Positions 52,629-61,970 are shown, numbered from the stretch's first letter. The stretch is 64,000 bases of DNA from Candidatus Saccharimonadota bacterium (GCA_027492465.1 JAPUET010000024.1:124001-188000); one strand, 5' to 3'. A program made the numbers and translations. Notes: a model not told the origin generated them from the sequence alone.

Positions 52629-53204
52629 TTACCCCTTTAGAGCTTCGCGAACACGTTCGCTTGTCGTGAGGCCCGTACCTACGCCTTCGAGTGCCTTTGT
52701 TGCATCAGCCAAAGTATAGCCAAGTGCAATCAGCGCTTCAAGCGCTTCGTCGCTCGTATTGAGTTCGGTTTGAATCGGCGCTCCTTGCTTGCGGTAGACG
52801 ATTGGCATACCGACTTTATCGGATAAATCTACTGCTATGCGCTCGGCGGTTTTTTTACCAACACCGCTCGCTTTCGCAAGGTATGCGCTATCGGCATTGG
52901 CAATGGCATTACGCACTGTCTCGGCTGCATCCAAACTCAAAATTGCGAGTGCCGCCTTTGGCCCCACCCCCTGCACCGTTATGAGCATTTCAAACAGTTT
53001 TTTGCCCGCAAGACTCGAAAATCCAAATAATTCTTGACTCTGTTCGCGGATATGATGGTAGGTGTAGAACTTTACTTTTTGTTCTAAGGCTACCGTATCG
53101 TAGTCACCCGCTGCGACATTGATTTCGTAGCCCACACCTGCCACATCTACAATGACTGCCCCACCAAATTTTTCTGCCACTATTCCGAATATATGCGCGA
53201 TCAT
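52629..53204 (-). CDS. ruvA: Holliday junction DNA-binding protein RuvA
   Basis: 191 residues. 'MIAHIFGIVAEKF' beta-barrel start, two HhH motifs ('LITVQGVGPKAALAIL', 'KASGVGKKTAERIAVDL'), acidic-to-C-terminal domain III. TATACT ends about six bases before the ATG, so leaderless. Confidence 0.96.
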   Translation of the reverse strand: MIAHIFGIVAEKFGGAVIVDVAGVGYEINVAAGDYDTVALEQKVKFYTYHHIREQSQELFGFSSLAGKKLFEMLITVQGVGPKAALAILSLDAAETVRNAIANADSAYLAKASGVGKKTAERIAVDLSDKVGMPIVYRKQGAPIQTELNTSDEALEALIALGYTLADATKALEGVGTGLTTSERVREALKG

Positions 53205-53222
53205 ATATATAGTATAACAGGG

Positions 53223-55550
53223 CTACCGCGTCGGTGTAATGGGTAGTGTTATTCCGCCCCCAGAGCCAGTGCCGGCGCCACTCGATGCGGTACAATGTTC
53301 GGTATCTTTTGAATACTTCGTGCTATCGTAGTCTTCTTCGTCGATCGTTATCACTTTACCGGTTGCCAGTTCGCAGACTTCAATCGTAGGAGGCTTACAG
53401 CTGGCCGTATCTTTGGACTGTTTCGATTCATCATAGGTTGTTTCATCAATAGAAATCACCTTACCGCTCGATTTTTCGCATACGCTAATCATGGTAGGTT
53501 CTGTCTGGCAACTTGTAGTCGGCAAGGCACCCGCCATGAAGTATTCGCTATAGGTATTTGAGCCCGATTTCGTTGCAAGACCGCCGTTAGCCTTACAGAC
53601 ATCGCGCTGCACAATACTACTTGGAACAGGGAACTGCTGATTGGCTTTTCCTGAAAGTAATTTCGTCATTGTATTGCGCCAAATTGGTCCCGCCATATCA
53701 CTACCACCGCTTCTCATGGCAGTATTGTCGTTATTGCCTACCCACACGCCGACAGCATACTGTGGCGTATAACCAATTGTCCAAGCATCGCGACTATCGT
53801 TAGTGGTACCCGTTTTTACTGCCACCGTTTTTCCGCCGACCGTAAGCGAAGAGCCAAAAATCGCGGCACGTGCCGAGTTATCGCTTAATATACTCGAGAT
53901 CAAGAATGCTCCTTCTTTACTAATTGCCTGCTTGCTTTTTGAGTTACCCGTGAAGATTTTCTTGCCGAATTTATCGTCAATTTGTTTTATTGTCAGCAGA
54001 TCCTGCTGCACTCCTTGATTAGCAAATGCGGCATAGGCATTAGTCATTTCTTTCAGCGACACTTCAGCGGAACCGAGCGCAAGCGAGAGTCCATAGTTTT
54101 TCGATGCATCGACAGAAGTAATACCAAGGTTCTTCGCGGCGGTAATTGATTTATCAATTCCGTAATCTTGCATAACATGTACACTTGGAATATTCAGCGA
54201 CATACTAATTGCCTTACGAACCGGTTCTTGACCACGACTTGCCTCGCTACGATCAGCATCACGCGGGACATATCCTCCACCAAAATCAATCACTTTGTCG
54301 GGCAAAATCGTCGCAGGAGTAATGACGCCATCGGCGAGCGCATAAGAGTAATAAATTGGCTTAAAACTTGACCCTGGTTGCCGAGCGGTTGTTACCATAT
54401 TAACTTTACCCCATTGGTCATTATTGTAGTCGGCACTACCGACCAATGCCCTTACTTCACCCGCTGCAGGGTCAATCACAAGTCCACTTGCATTACTACC
54501 ACCCATTGCATTAATGTGTGCCATGCCCGCCGCCACACTATCATTCAGCGCCTGTTGCGCCGTTATATCGAGTGTTGTTTTAACGCGGTAGCCAGAACGC
54601 ATCACCTTTTCATACCCGTATTTCTCGCTTAGCTCGTTAATAACCATCTCGGCAAAGTGTGGAGCAATAGAGTTCTGAGAAGTGCCGTCCGATGCATACG
54701 TGAGCTGCTCGGCAAGAGCGGCTTGCTTTTGGTCGTCAGTTATATACTTATTCGTCACCATCCGAGAAAGTACCGTCGTTTGGCGCTGTTTGGCATATGT
54801 AACATTGCCTGTAATAGGCGAGTAAACGTTTGGCGCTGGTAACAGCCCTACAAGCATCGCACTCTCAGCCAGTGTCAGATCTTTTGGTGCTTTACCAAAA
54901 TATACTCTCGCTGCCTCTTCAATCCCAAAGGCATTACCGCCGTAGTATACGGAATTAAGGTACATCTCTAGAATCTCATCTTTTGAGTAATTCTGCTCTA
55001 CGGCAATCGACATAAACAGCTCCTGGTACTTTCGCAGGTAATTATGCTCATCGGTGAGGAGGGTATTCTTAACTAATTGCTGCGTAAGTGTAGAGCCGCC
55101 GCCAACTCCCGTAAATGCGGCTCTTAGGTAGCCGGCTAAGCTAAATCCGCCGTGCTTATAAAAGTCTTTATCTTCACTCGCGATGAGAGCATTCTTCATG
55201 TCTTTCGAAATATCGGCAAGCTTTACCTGATCGCGAGGCTCTGCCTTGCCAATGCTATAGAAAGAATTGCCGTTAATATCCTCCAACACAATTCCCGTAT
55301 TGTTACGGTTCATCAAGCGCTCTGGATCTTTAATGTCATTAGCGAGCACAATATACGTAATAATAGGCGTTAAAATCAAGAAGGCAAGGACTGGCGCCGT
55401 AATAATCAGTATTTTCTTCTTGCGAGAAAGATTACGGAACCACGCGAAACGACCAGTTTTTTTAGCTGGCTTACGTTTTACTTTTTTGGGTGAATGATTC
55501 GCAAGGTTAGTGTAGCGATTCATTCGCGCCGGCTGGGAGCGTTTTGCCAT
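53223..55550 (-). CDS. Class A penicillin-binding protein (PBP1A-like)
   Basis: 775 residues. Basic cytoplasmic tail, one membrane helix, GT51 transglycosylase ('EDKDFYKHGG', 'GGSTLTQQLVKN'), then transpeptidase with catalytic Ser in GSSFK, 'SLN' and 'KTGTT'. The C-terminus has repeated 'SGKVISIDETTYD' / 'TGKVITIDEEDYD' units with Cys, ending Gly/Ser-rich. Builds peptidoglycan outside the membrane. Lies between ruvA and ruvC. Confidence 0.95.
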   Translation of the reverse strand: MAKRSQPARMNRYTNLANHSPKKVKRKPAKKTGRFAWFRNLSRKKKILIITAPVLAFLILTPIITYIVLANDIKDPERLMNRNNTGIVLEDINGNSFYSIGKAEPRDQVKLADISKDMKNALIASEDKDFYKHGGFSLAGYLRAAFTGVGGGSTLTQQLVKNTLLTDEHNYLRKYQELFMSIAVEQNYSKDEILEMYLNSVYYGGNAFGIEEAARVYFGKAPKDLTLAESAMLVGLLPAPNVYSPITGNVTYAKQRQTTVLSRMVTNKYITDDQKQAALAEQLTYASDGTSQNSIAPHFAEMVINELSEKYGYEKVMRSGYRVKTTLDITAQQALNDSVAAGMAHINAMGGSNASGLVIDPAAGEVRALVGSADYNNDQWGKVNMVTTARQPGSSFKPIYYSYALADGVITPATILPDKVIDFGGGYVPRDADRSEASRGQEPVRKAISMSLNIPSVHVMQDYGIDKSITAAKNLGITSVDASKNYGLSLALGSAEVSLKEMTNAYAAFANQGVQQDLLTIKQIDDKFGKKIFTGNSKSKQAISKEGAFLISSILSDNSARAAIFGSSLTVGGKTVAVKTGTTNDSRDAWTIGYTPQYAVGVWVGNNDNTAMRSGGSDMAGPIWRNTMTKLLSGKANQQFPVPSSIVQRDVCKANGGLATKSGSNTYSEYFMAGALPTTSCQTEPTMISVCEKSSGKVISIDETTYDESKQSKDTASCKPPTIEVCELATGKVITIDEEDYDSTKYSKDTEHCTASSGAGTGSGGGITLPITPTR

Positions 55551-55568
55551 AGATCTATTCTACCATTT

Positions 55569-56042
55569 TTACGCGCGCAGCATAAAGGCGCACATAATCG
55601 CAGCAGCAAGCGCATCGGCACAGTCATCGGGTTTTGGGACCTCTTTTAAACCAAGCTGCAGACGCACCATTTCTTGAACCTGTTTTTTATCGGCCTTACC
55701 ATAGCCAGTGAGCGACTGCTTAATCTGCAGCGGTGTATACTCTTCAATCTGAAGATTCGCCTGCTTACCCGTCAACATTGCCACTCCACGTGCATGCGAA
55801 ACACTCATGGCAGTTGTCACGTTACGTGCAAAGAATAGCTTTTCAATCGCCATAACTTTCGGATTTGTTTCGGCAATGATTTCTGTTAAGCCATCGTAAA
55901 TTTCACTCAAGCGATCGGGCAGGGGAGTGTGAGCAGGGGTTTTTATTACCCCAGCCGTTACCAGCGCTGCCCTACTCCCCTTCACTTCTATAACACCAAA
56001 TCCCAAGATTCCCGTGCCAGGGTCAATACCGATGATTCTCAT
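55569..56042 (-). CDS. ruvC: Holliday junction resolvase RuvC
   Basis: 157 residues. 'GIDPGTGILGFGVIE' (catalytic Asp), 'AIEKLFFARN' (Glu) and 'PDDCADALAAAI' (acidic pair). Resolves junctions with RuvAB. 26 bp upstream of the PBP gene start on the same strand. Confidence 0.96.
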   Translation of the reverse strand: MRIIGIDPGTGILGFGVIEVKGSRAALVTAGVIKTPAHTPLPDRLSEIYDGLTEIIAETNPKVMAIEKLFFARNVTTAMSVSHARGVAMLTGKQANLQIEEYTPLQIKQSLTGYGKADKKQVQEMVRLQLGLKEVPKPDDCADALAAAIMCAFMLRA

Positions 56043-56058
56043 ACCCTTTTAGTATAGG

Positions 56059-57570
56059 TTACTTAGAGCTTGTTGTCACAAGAGCGAGAATTTTCGCGAA
56101 ACCTGCCCCGATTTCGCGACGCCACTCCCATGCCCCATAGCCAAGTGCGAACACTCCAATGCTACCAATCACCCACCATGTTGTTGCTCCTGAAGCAGTT
56201 TGGTCATACGGCTCTACGGGATACGCAGCACTAGGTACTTGCCCACTTTGTACTTTACGGCAGCGATTAGTAGCGGGATTTCGTTCGTAGCCTTCGTCGC
56301 AAGGAATTAGCTCGGCAACTGCACTGGCAATAGAACGGCAACGATTAGTTTCGGGGTTACGCTCTTGCCCCTCCTTGCATGGCGTCAAGCTCGCAGTTGT
56401 AGCGGTTGCAGTTTTGCGGCAACGGTTTGTAGTTGGGTTGCGTTCATAGCCCTCCTCGCAGGCGGCAAGTGCATTAATGGTTTCCTCAAGTGTCCGGCAA
56501 CGCCCTGTGTCGGGATTGCGATACTTCCCTTCCTCACACGCAATGAGAGTTGGCACAGTAATTTCATTGGCAGCCCCAGGTTTTGGCGTGGAGGTCCACT
56601 GCCAATTACCGAGCACATCTTGTGCATACGCATACCCTTGCTGGCTACTGCTGGCTGATTCGTAGTGCGCAAGCGTTGACTGGTACTGCACCGTTCCATA
56701 CGCGTCTTCAAGCCAAATATAGCCACCACTGTTCGTCAATGAAATTCGTGCTCCCGCATCGGTTTGCCAAATCGTATAATATTCACCCGGCAATAGCTGG
56801 CCGGCAAGTGTAAATGTATTGCTACTCGTTCGGCTGCTCGAACTACTATTAGTACGAAGGGCAAGGTCGGTAAGGTCCACAGCTGAATCACTGGGGTTAT
56901 AGAGTTTAATATAATCACCGCAAAGAACCGAGGTATCAAACGGCGAACAATCACTCGAGTAAGGATAAATTTCCACAATTTTTAGGCCAGGTTCCGCCGG
57001 CGCTGCATATAGCCCATCGTCAAACAACAGGGGCTGCGGAGCCATCCGATAGTTCTGCACAAACGGTGAGCTGGCTGTTGAGTAGCTTTCGGAGTTGTAG
57101 ACCCGCGTCATCATTTTATCGCGGTCATCCGTCTTTGAAGAAAAGTTTGCGTCAAGTGTCCGATACCCACTGCGCATAATTTGCAGCGAGGTCATGACAG
57201 CACCACTGCCGGCAGCGCTCCAGCCAGTAATTGTAAAGGTTGCGCCCGGCACGATTTCGGCACGTGCTGCCACAATGTGCTTTCCTGGTTCAAGCCAGCC
57301 ACTGTAGGTACTTGTTACTTGCAAATCACGGTTATTTGCGGCGTCATGGAAGGTCCAGTCCTGAAGCCTGGCCATAGTGTTGCCTGCGTTGTATAGCTCA
57401 ACGTATTGGAGATCTTTACCGGCATCTTTTGTTTGATACGCAGTAACGAGTAGCTGGGGTAACGGCAACACTGTCGTATCACCTGATTCAATCGCCTGCA
57501 CGTGCGGGCCGGTCATCATCCCAATCCAAATCATGCATACACAGACAATTCGTAGTACCCTCATTCTCAT
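56059..57570 (-). CDS. Surface protein with two lamin-tail domains and four Cys-repeat units
   Basis: 503 residues. ATG 57570 (or 57564) follows AAAGAGGG and starts a signal peptide (RVLRIVCVCMIWIGM... VQA). Two LTD-like units (about 40-140 with 'YVELYNAG', 'LQDWTFHD'; about 230-330 with 'YIKLYNPSDSAVDLTDLAL'). Then four tandem units of the form Cys-x-Glu-Gly-x2-Arg-Asn-Pro-x-Thr-x-Arg-Cys-Arg (about 343-455), a spacer and one membrane helix, leaving a short cytoplasmic end. Membrane-anchored surface protein; role unknown. Confidence 0.82.
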   Translation of the reverse strand: MRMRVLRIVCVCMIWIGMMTGPHVQAIESGDTTVLPLPQLLVTAYQTKDAGKDLQYVELYNAGNTMARLQDWTFHDAANNRDLQVTSTYSGWLEPGKHIVAARAEIVPGATFTITGWSAAGSGAVMTSLQIMRSGYRTLDANFSSKTDDRDKMMTRVYNSESYSTASSPFVQNYRMAPQPLLFDDGLYAAPAEPGLKIVEIYPYSSDCSPFDTSVLCGDYIKLYNPSDSAVDLTDLALRTNSSSSSRTSSNTFTLAGQLLPGEYYTIWQTDAGARISLTNSGGYIWLEDAYGTVQYQSTLAHYESASSSQQGYAYAQDVLGNWQWTSTPKPGAANEITVPTLIACEEGKYRNPDTGRCRTLEETINALAACEEGYERNPTTNRCRKTATATTASLTPCKEGQERNPETNRCRSIASAVAELIPCDEGYERNPATNRCRKVQSGQVPSAAYPVEPYDQTASGATTWWVIGSIGVFALGYGAWEWRREIGAGFAKILALVTTSSK

Positions 57571-57610
57571 CCCTCTTTCAGTGAATAGTAGACTTAGGTA
57601 TACACTACAC

Positions 57611-57646
57611 AAAAACTCTTTCGCAAACATAAGCGAAAGAGTTTTT
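57611..57646 (-). terminator. Terminator of yebC
   Basis: 14-bp perfect stem (AAAAACTCTTTCGC), 8-nt loop. On the minus strand it follows the yebC stop and ends in T5. Confidence 0.8.
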
Positions 57647-57661
57647 ACTTTTTTACAACAA

Positions 57662-58387
57662 TTAGTCGTCGAGTTCGATAGTAATATCGGCGTTCGTGTG
57701 AACATTCACTACGTCTGCCACGTCATCGAGCGCATCGAGCACTTTCATGAGCTTGCGCGCGGTTTCTGCGTCGTCAACCGGCACGTCGTTATTAGCAACG
57801 TATTGCAATTCGGCATCCTCAACCATTAGGCCAGCCTCAATCAACGCCGCGCGTACTTTTGCAAGTTCTTTCATATCGGTATAGACAACGATTTCACCAT
57901 CTTCTTCAATCGCGTCTTCGGCGCCAGCGTCCAAAATCGTCAGCAATGCATCTTCACCCGTTGCCGCAACGCGAATTACGCCTTTTCGGGTAAACTGAAA
58001 CACCACACTGCCGGCATCAGCCATAGTGCCACCGTTTTTCGTGAGCGCAGTGCGAACTTCTGGGTAAGTACGGTTTTTGTTGTCAGTTGCGGTTTCAATA
58101 ATAATGCCTACGCCGCCCGGCCCATAGCCTTCGTAGGTAATTTCTTCAAGTGCAGCGGCGCTCTTGTCAGCTACACGATCAATCGCGCGCTGAATATTGG
58201 CCACTGGCATGTTTGCCGCCTTGGCTTTTTCGATAGCCAACGCTAACGCTGAATTCATGCTTGGGTCAACGCCACCGCGAGCCGCAATGGCGATCATATT
58301 ACCAATACGGGTAAATATAGCACCTCGCTTGGCATCGTTAGCGCCCTTATCGCGCTTAATTTTACTCCACTTACTGTGTCCTGACAT
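57662..58387 (-). CDS. yebC: YebC/TACO1-family protein
   Basis: 241 residues, full length. 'MSGHSKWSKIKRDKGANDAKRG' start shortened to its key HSKW, 'ITYEGYGPGGVGIIIE' and 'EDGEIVVYTD'. Family acts as DNA-binding regulator or translation factor for proline-rich proteins. In other bacteria often next to ruvC, as here with one gene between. Confidence 0.96.
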   Translation of the reverse strand: MSGHSKWSKIKRDKGANDAKRGAIFTRIGNMIAIAARGGVDPSMNSALALAIEKAKAANMPVANIQRAIDRVADKSAAALEEITYEGYGPGGVGIIIETATDNKNRTYPEVRTALTKNGGTMADAGSVVFQFTRKGVIRVAATGEDALLTILDAGAEDAIEEDGEIVVYTDMKELAKVRAALIEAGLMVEDAELQYVANNDVPVDDAETARKLMKVLDALDDVADVVNVHTNADITIELDD

Positions 58388-58451
58388 AACAAAAGCTCCA
58401 AAAGTTAGCTTGGTTTATAATCTGTCGCTCATTATACCATTTTTGTATCTG

Positions 58452-59888
58452 TTATTCTACCAGCGAGGCGCTACGAAGCAAGTAGCCAGAACGGATTTTC
58501 ATATACCACACCGCAAGCGCAACAACCACAATATACCCTACCACACCCCACCATTGCCACGATGGCTCTTGCAAAGCCCAGGGAATATCGGCGCACCAGC
58601 GCACTACCGCAGTTTGCAGCCGCAACAGTTGCTCGGCCGGCCAACCTATAAACCCTGCTGTTGCCGGAATAAGCCACACACTAAACCCGGCGATCGCAAC
58701 CAGAAGCATAATAAATGGAATGAGCGGTAAAATTAAAAGGTTTGCTAGCGGCGCAATCACACTCAATTGGCCAAAGGCCATAATCATAATAGGCAGCGTC
58801 GCTATTTGAGCAGCGATTGTTTCGATAAGTATCTGAGCGACAAACGGCACCGTTTCTTTGCCGTAAAAATACGCCGTTGCAATCGGCGCAATAATCATCA
58901 CGCCAGCAAACGCCGCAAAACTTAACAGCCAGCCAAGATCACCCCACACATAACTCGGGTTAACCGCCACTGTCACTGCTGCCGCAACACCAAGCAGCGT
59001 TACCGGGTGGAAGGTACGACCGTAATACCAGGCCCAAAGCCCTAGAGCAGCCACCAACCCAGCGCGAGTCATGCTTGGGCTTAGGCCGGTCATTGCAACA
59101 AATCCCACTATTAGCGTAGCACCGCTAAGCATAGCAAGATATTTAGAAATTTTTGCAAACAATCGTCGCCCAAGGCGCACAAGTATCGTCAAATTATACC
59201 CACTCGCCACCACAATATGCGTGAGGCCGGTAATTTTTAGCGCATCCGAAAGCTCCGCCGGCAAAGCGCTTTTTTGCCCAAGCAAATAGCCAATGCCGAG
59301 GCTCGCTTCTGGCTCGTCGATGGCACTCCGTATATTCGCCGCAAACCTATCGCGTACCTCAAGTGCTACATCCCCTGGTACAGGTCGTTTCATATGGACT
59401 GCATGGCCTGTCACTGTAGCAGCAAAACTCCCAAAGCCATGGCTCATTTTTCCTTCAACCGTCACTATATCACTACGGCGAGCTGGCTCGGCACCTGTAG
59501 CGGTGACGAATACCTGACCCGGCAGCGAGCGATTGTTTATCACAATGGTATCTAATTTAAGCCGCGTGCCGCGAGGTGCCGTGTCGGTATCGTCTGTCAC
59601 GCGGCCCGTGAGCGTTACATGTTTATCGTAAAGAGACAAATAAGCACCTAGTTCGCTCATCGAACCCGATCCGCGCGCTAAACCAAGCAGTACACCGCCA
59701 ATAAAAGCTACGGCAAGCAACATACGGCGATGGCGCCATAGCGCGAAAATGATCAGACTCGTACCGGCACTATAGCCTAGCCAAGGCGGTATTTGCCACG
59801 CCAACACGAGGGCCACACCAGCCACAAACCCAAGCACTGCTGCCGTAAAATGCCAGGTCGGGTGAATTCGTGCCCTCAGCCAATACAT
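58452..59888 (-). CDS. comEC: ComEC/Rec2 DNA-uptake channel, nuclease domain absent
   Basis: 478 residues. DUF4131-like start, OB-like region, then the Competence domain ('IGYLLGQKSALP', 'HIVVASGYNLTILV', 'MTGLSPSMTRAGLVAAL'). Ends after the membrane part: the beta-lactamase-like nuclease of long ComEC is missing. With type IV pili this suggests DNA uptake. ATG 59888 follows an extended -10 (TGCTACTAT) by six bases. Confidence 0.92.
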   Translation of the reverse strand: MYWLRARIHPTWHFTAAVLGFVAGVALVLAWQIPPWLGYSAGTSLIIFALWRHRRMLLAVAFIGGVLLGLARGSGSMSELGAYLSLYDKHVTLTGRVTDDTDTAPRGTRLKLDTIVINNRSLPGQVFVTATGAEPARRSDIVTVEGKMSHGFGSFAATVTGHAVHMKRPVPGDVALEVRDRFAANIRSAIDEPEASLGIGYLLGQKSALPAELSDALKITGLTHIVVASGYNLTILVRLGRRLFAKISKYLAMLSGATLIVGFVAMTGLSPSMTRAGLVAALGLWAWYYGRTFHPVTLLGVAAAVTVAVNPSYVWGDLGWLLSFAAFAGVMIIAPIATAYFYGKETVPFVAQILIETIAAQIATLPIMIMAFGQLSVIAPLANLLILPLIPFIMLLVAIAGFSVWLIPATAGFIGWPAEQLLRLQTAVVRWCADIPWALQEPSWQWWGVVGYIVVVALAVWYMKIRSGYLLRSASLVE

Positions 59889-59920
59889 GAATCGATAGTA
59901 GCACATCTTGACTGTATCTG

Positions 59921-61549
59921 TTATTTAGTAGTATAATCACTCGGTAACCGCACTACGGGCCCGTAGCTCAGCCGGTTAGAGCACCTGCCTTTTAAGCAGG
60001 GTGTCATGAGTTCAAGCCTCATCGGGCCCTCCACAAACGAAATTCCGCGCCGCGAAGCAGGCGCAGCCAGGGCAGCCCGCAGGGCTGTCCATTGGTTTTT
60101 TAAGGGGGGAGAAAGAAATTTGTCGTCATTTATGACGACTTTTTTGTCTTTCAAAAAGAGGTTCGAGCCGAAGATTTCGGCGAGAACGCACTTTTTGGCA
60201 ACTAAGTCGCCGGACTCGGCGATTTTACGGATAGAAACGGCTTTCGCTATCCATTTTCGCATAGGTTCGACCCAGGCATTTTGACCGCTCAAAGTTCGCT
60301 CCAGTTTTTCCTCCAACGTTTTCTTTCGGCTCATGATTTCCGCTTTCTTGGCGGTAAAGATGTCGCGGTCGATGTCTTGGTTCAAGTAGCTATCAAGCAA
60401 AATACTTTGCTTGCCGGCGAGCTGCGCGATTTCCGCCCGCAAGCTTGCGCTTGCTTTGCTGGTCTGCGCCTCCTCGGCTTTCTCGTCTTTGCCGATTAGT
60501 TCGCATAGGCCTGCCGCCAGCGAAGCGGGCATTTGGTATTCTTTCAAAACCGCCGACAACTGCGCGTCCAGCGCCTCGGAGCGCACCGGCGCTTCCATGC
60601 ACCGGACGGCTTTGCTCTTTTTCGTGCAGTGGTAGTACGTCCATGCGTGGGTATTGCCGTTTTGCTGCCGTTTGACCTTTGTTGTGGCGGTAACGCTCAT
60701 GCTGCACGAACATTTAAGCAATCCGCAAAACGGCTTCGGCTGCTTGATAATCGCCTTGGTGTTGTTGCTGCGTTTGTCCATGACCGCTTGAACTTTGTCG
60801 AACAGCCGTTTTGAGATAATCGCTTTGTGCTTGCCCTCGTATACTTCGCCGCCGTAGGCAAAATGGCCGTAGTAAAACACGTTTGTCAGAATATTTTTGA
60901 CTCTCGTCCAGTAAAACGTCCGGCCATTTTTCTTTTTTATGCCGTTCTCGGCCAAAAAATCGGCGATGGCGGCAATTTTATAATTGCCGGTTGCAAACAT
61001 CTCGTATGCTTTGACGATTATCGGCGCGGTTTTCTTGTCGATTTTAATCGTCTTGGTGCGCAGGTCGTTATAGTAGCCAATCGGCGCTTTGCCCGGATAC
61101 TCGCCGCGCCGGAGCTTTTGGCGCAAACCGCGCTTGACGTTTTCGCTCAAATTATCGACGTAATATTTGCTTTGGCTGAACATAATCGACAATACGAATT
61201 TGCCTTGCGATGTATTCTCAAACCGGAACATCGGAAAGCGTAAATATTGCAGGATATTTTGGTCGAGCAGATAGATTATCTGCCCGCCGTCTATCGAGTT
61301 TCTGGCCAGCCGGTCGGGGTGCCACGCCAAAATGCCGTTAGCTTCGCCGTTTTGTATGCGCTCCAGCATTTTGTTAAACTTCGGCCGGCCCGGCGACTTC
61401 GCCGAGCGCTTTTCGATAATAGTGTCCACTATCTCGAAACCGTTATCTTTTGCGTATTTGCGCAACTCGACTATCTGCGCCTCGATAGACAAGACTTGCT
61501 TGTCCTCGACATCTGTTGATTTTCTTGGATAGAGAAAATATTTTTCCAC
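59921..61549 (-). CDS. Large serine recombinase of island 2, 3' end antisense through tRNA-Lys
   Basis: 542 residues, close relative of 13080-14732. Resolvase domain with Ser in LYPRKS, 'LAWHPDRLAR', recombinase domain, zinc ribbon changed to a C-x-C form (KCSCSMS ... YYHC ... RC), coiled coil. Start is GTG 61549 with AAGGAGGG six bases before it. The last ~35 residues after 'SFVE' come from antisense tRNA-Lys. The inverted copy on the other side would give instead RFYHEARTYFEG, in the same position as SFYAHARTHF in recombinase 1. Confidence 0.93.
   Translation of the reverse strand: MEKYFLYPRKSTDVEDKQVLSIEAQIVELRKYAKDNGFEIVDTIIEKRSAKSPGRPKFNKMLERIQNGEANGILAWHPDRLARNSIDGGQIIYLLDQNILQYLRFPMFRFENTSQGKFVLSIMFSQSKYYVDNLSENVKRGLRQKLRRGEYPGKAPIGYYNDLRTKTIKIDKKTAPIIVKAYEMFATGNYKIAAIADFLAENGIKKKNGRTFYWTRVKNILTNVFYYGHFAYGGEVYEGKHKAIISKRLFDKVQAVMDKRSNNTKAIIKQPKPFCGLLKCSCSMSVTATTKVKRQQNGNTHAWTYYHCTKKSKAVRCMEAPVRSEALDAQLSAVLKEYQMPASLAAGLCELIGKDEKAEEAQTSKASASLRAEIAQLAGKQSILLDSYLNQDIDRDIFTAKKAEIMSRKKTLEEKLERTLSGQNAWVEPMRKWIAKAVSIRKIAESGDLVAKKCVLAEIFGSNLFLKDKKVVINDDKFLSPPLKNQWTALRAALAAPASRRGISFVEGPMRLELMTPCLKGRCSNRLSYGPVVRLPSDYTTK
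59957..60033 (+). tRNA. tRNA-Lys(TTT), anchor of island 2
   Basis: Acceptor GGGCCCG/CGGGCCC, anticodon loop CTTTTAA (TTT), G18-G19 and TTCAAGC normal, T73, CCA encoded (60031-60033). Its terminal CTCCA is the core of the island's inverted repeat. Confidence 0.96.
60029..60122. repeat. Inverted repeat 4, left arm
   Basis: 94 bp, identical by eye to the reverse complement of 61703-61796; begins at C72 of tRNA-Lys (CTCCA). Confidence 0.9.
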
Positions 61550-61680
61550 CTCGCTCCCTCCTTGAACTTAAAAGGCCGCCTTGGCGGAACCAATCCAAAA
61601 CAAGTCTGAATTGACCAAGACGGCCGTTTAAGCCAAAGAAAAACTTGTTTTGATAGATTGGTTCCGTTTTTATTGTAGCA
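61550..61680 (-). promoter_or_regulatory. Recombinase 2 leader: promoter plus H-type pseudoknot
   Basis: On the minus strand: TACAAT (61672-61677), stem B (61643-61666 with 61585-61605, a 4-nt bulge), stem A (61615-61625 with 61574-61584, one G-U in RNA), then AAGGAGGG and GTG. Same interleaved order as the leader of recombinase 1. Stem A is similar in sequence; stem B is different yet pairs, which is compensatory evidence. Confidence 0.75.
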
Positions 61681-61702
61681 AAAATGCGCCGTTTACGGCG
61701 CG

Positions 61703-61796
61703 CAAATTTCTTTCTCCCCCCTTAAAAAACCAATGGACAGCCCTGCGGGCTGCCCTGGCTGCGCCTGCTTCGCGGCGCGGAATTTCGTTTGTGGAG
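61703..61796. repeat. Inverted repeat 4, right arm
   Basis: Reverse complement of 60029-60122. Ends with TGGAG (61792-61796), the inverted last five bases of tRNA-Lys. Confidence 0.9.
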
Positions 61797-61884
61797 CGGT
61801 TTTACCACGAAGCTAGAACCTATTTCGAGGGCTGAAGCGTAAGCTCAGCCCCGGCGCCTAGCGGGCAAGTCTGCCCGCTGCGCC
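61797..61884. other. Cassette left end of island 2: half-site S and hairpin
   Basis: Half-site S at 61797-61831 (GGTTTTACCACGAAGC then TAGAACCTATTT), aligned with the ends of cassettes A and B. A hairpin with TAGCGGGCA/TGCCCGCTG lies at 61859-61880. Noncoding. Confidence 0.65.
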
Positions 61885-61970
61885 CCGCCAGAAATCCAGC
61901 CTTTGATTCATTTTTGAATTTCCCCCCGCCGAATTTTTCTTTTTAGTTGAAAAGGCTGGTTTTCTGGCGG
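61885..61970 (-). ncRNA. Structured motif of island 2 (relative of 18203-18288)
   Basis: Long stem: CCGCCAGAAA and CCAGCCTTT pair with AAAGGCTGG and TTTCTGGCGG, with one internal mismatch. Read on the minus strand the 46-nt loop shares TCA-R-CTA-R-AAAG and GGGGGGAA with the cassette-B motif. 93 nt from the core. From 61971 to 62132: AT-rich with TATAAT at 62085-62090 and GGAGGG just before the methyltransferase. Confidence 0.55.

Noticed and set aside
61650-61835. Separate small plus-strand gene in island 2
   Set aside because: Again the inverted recombinase 3' end and tail.
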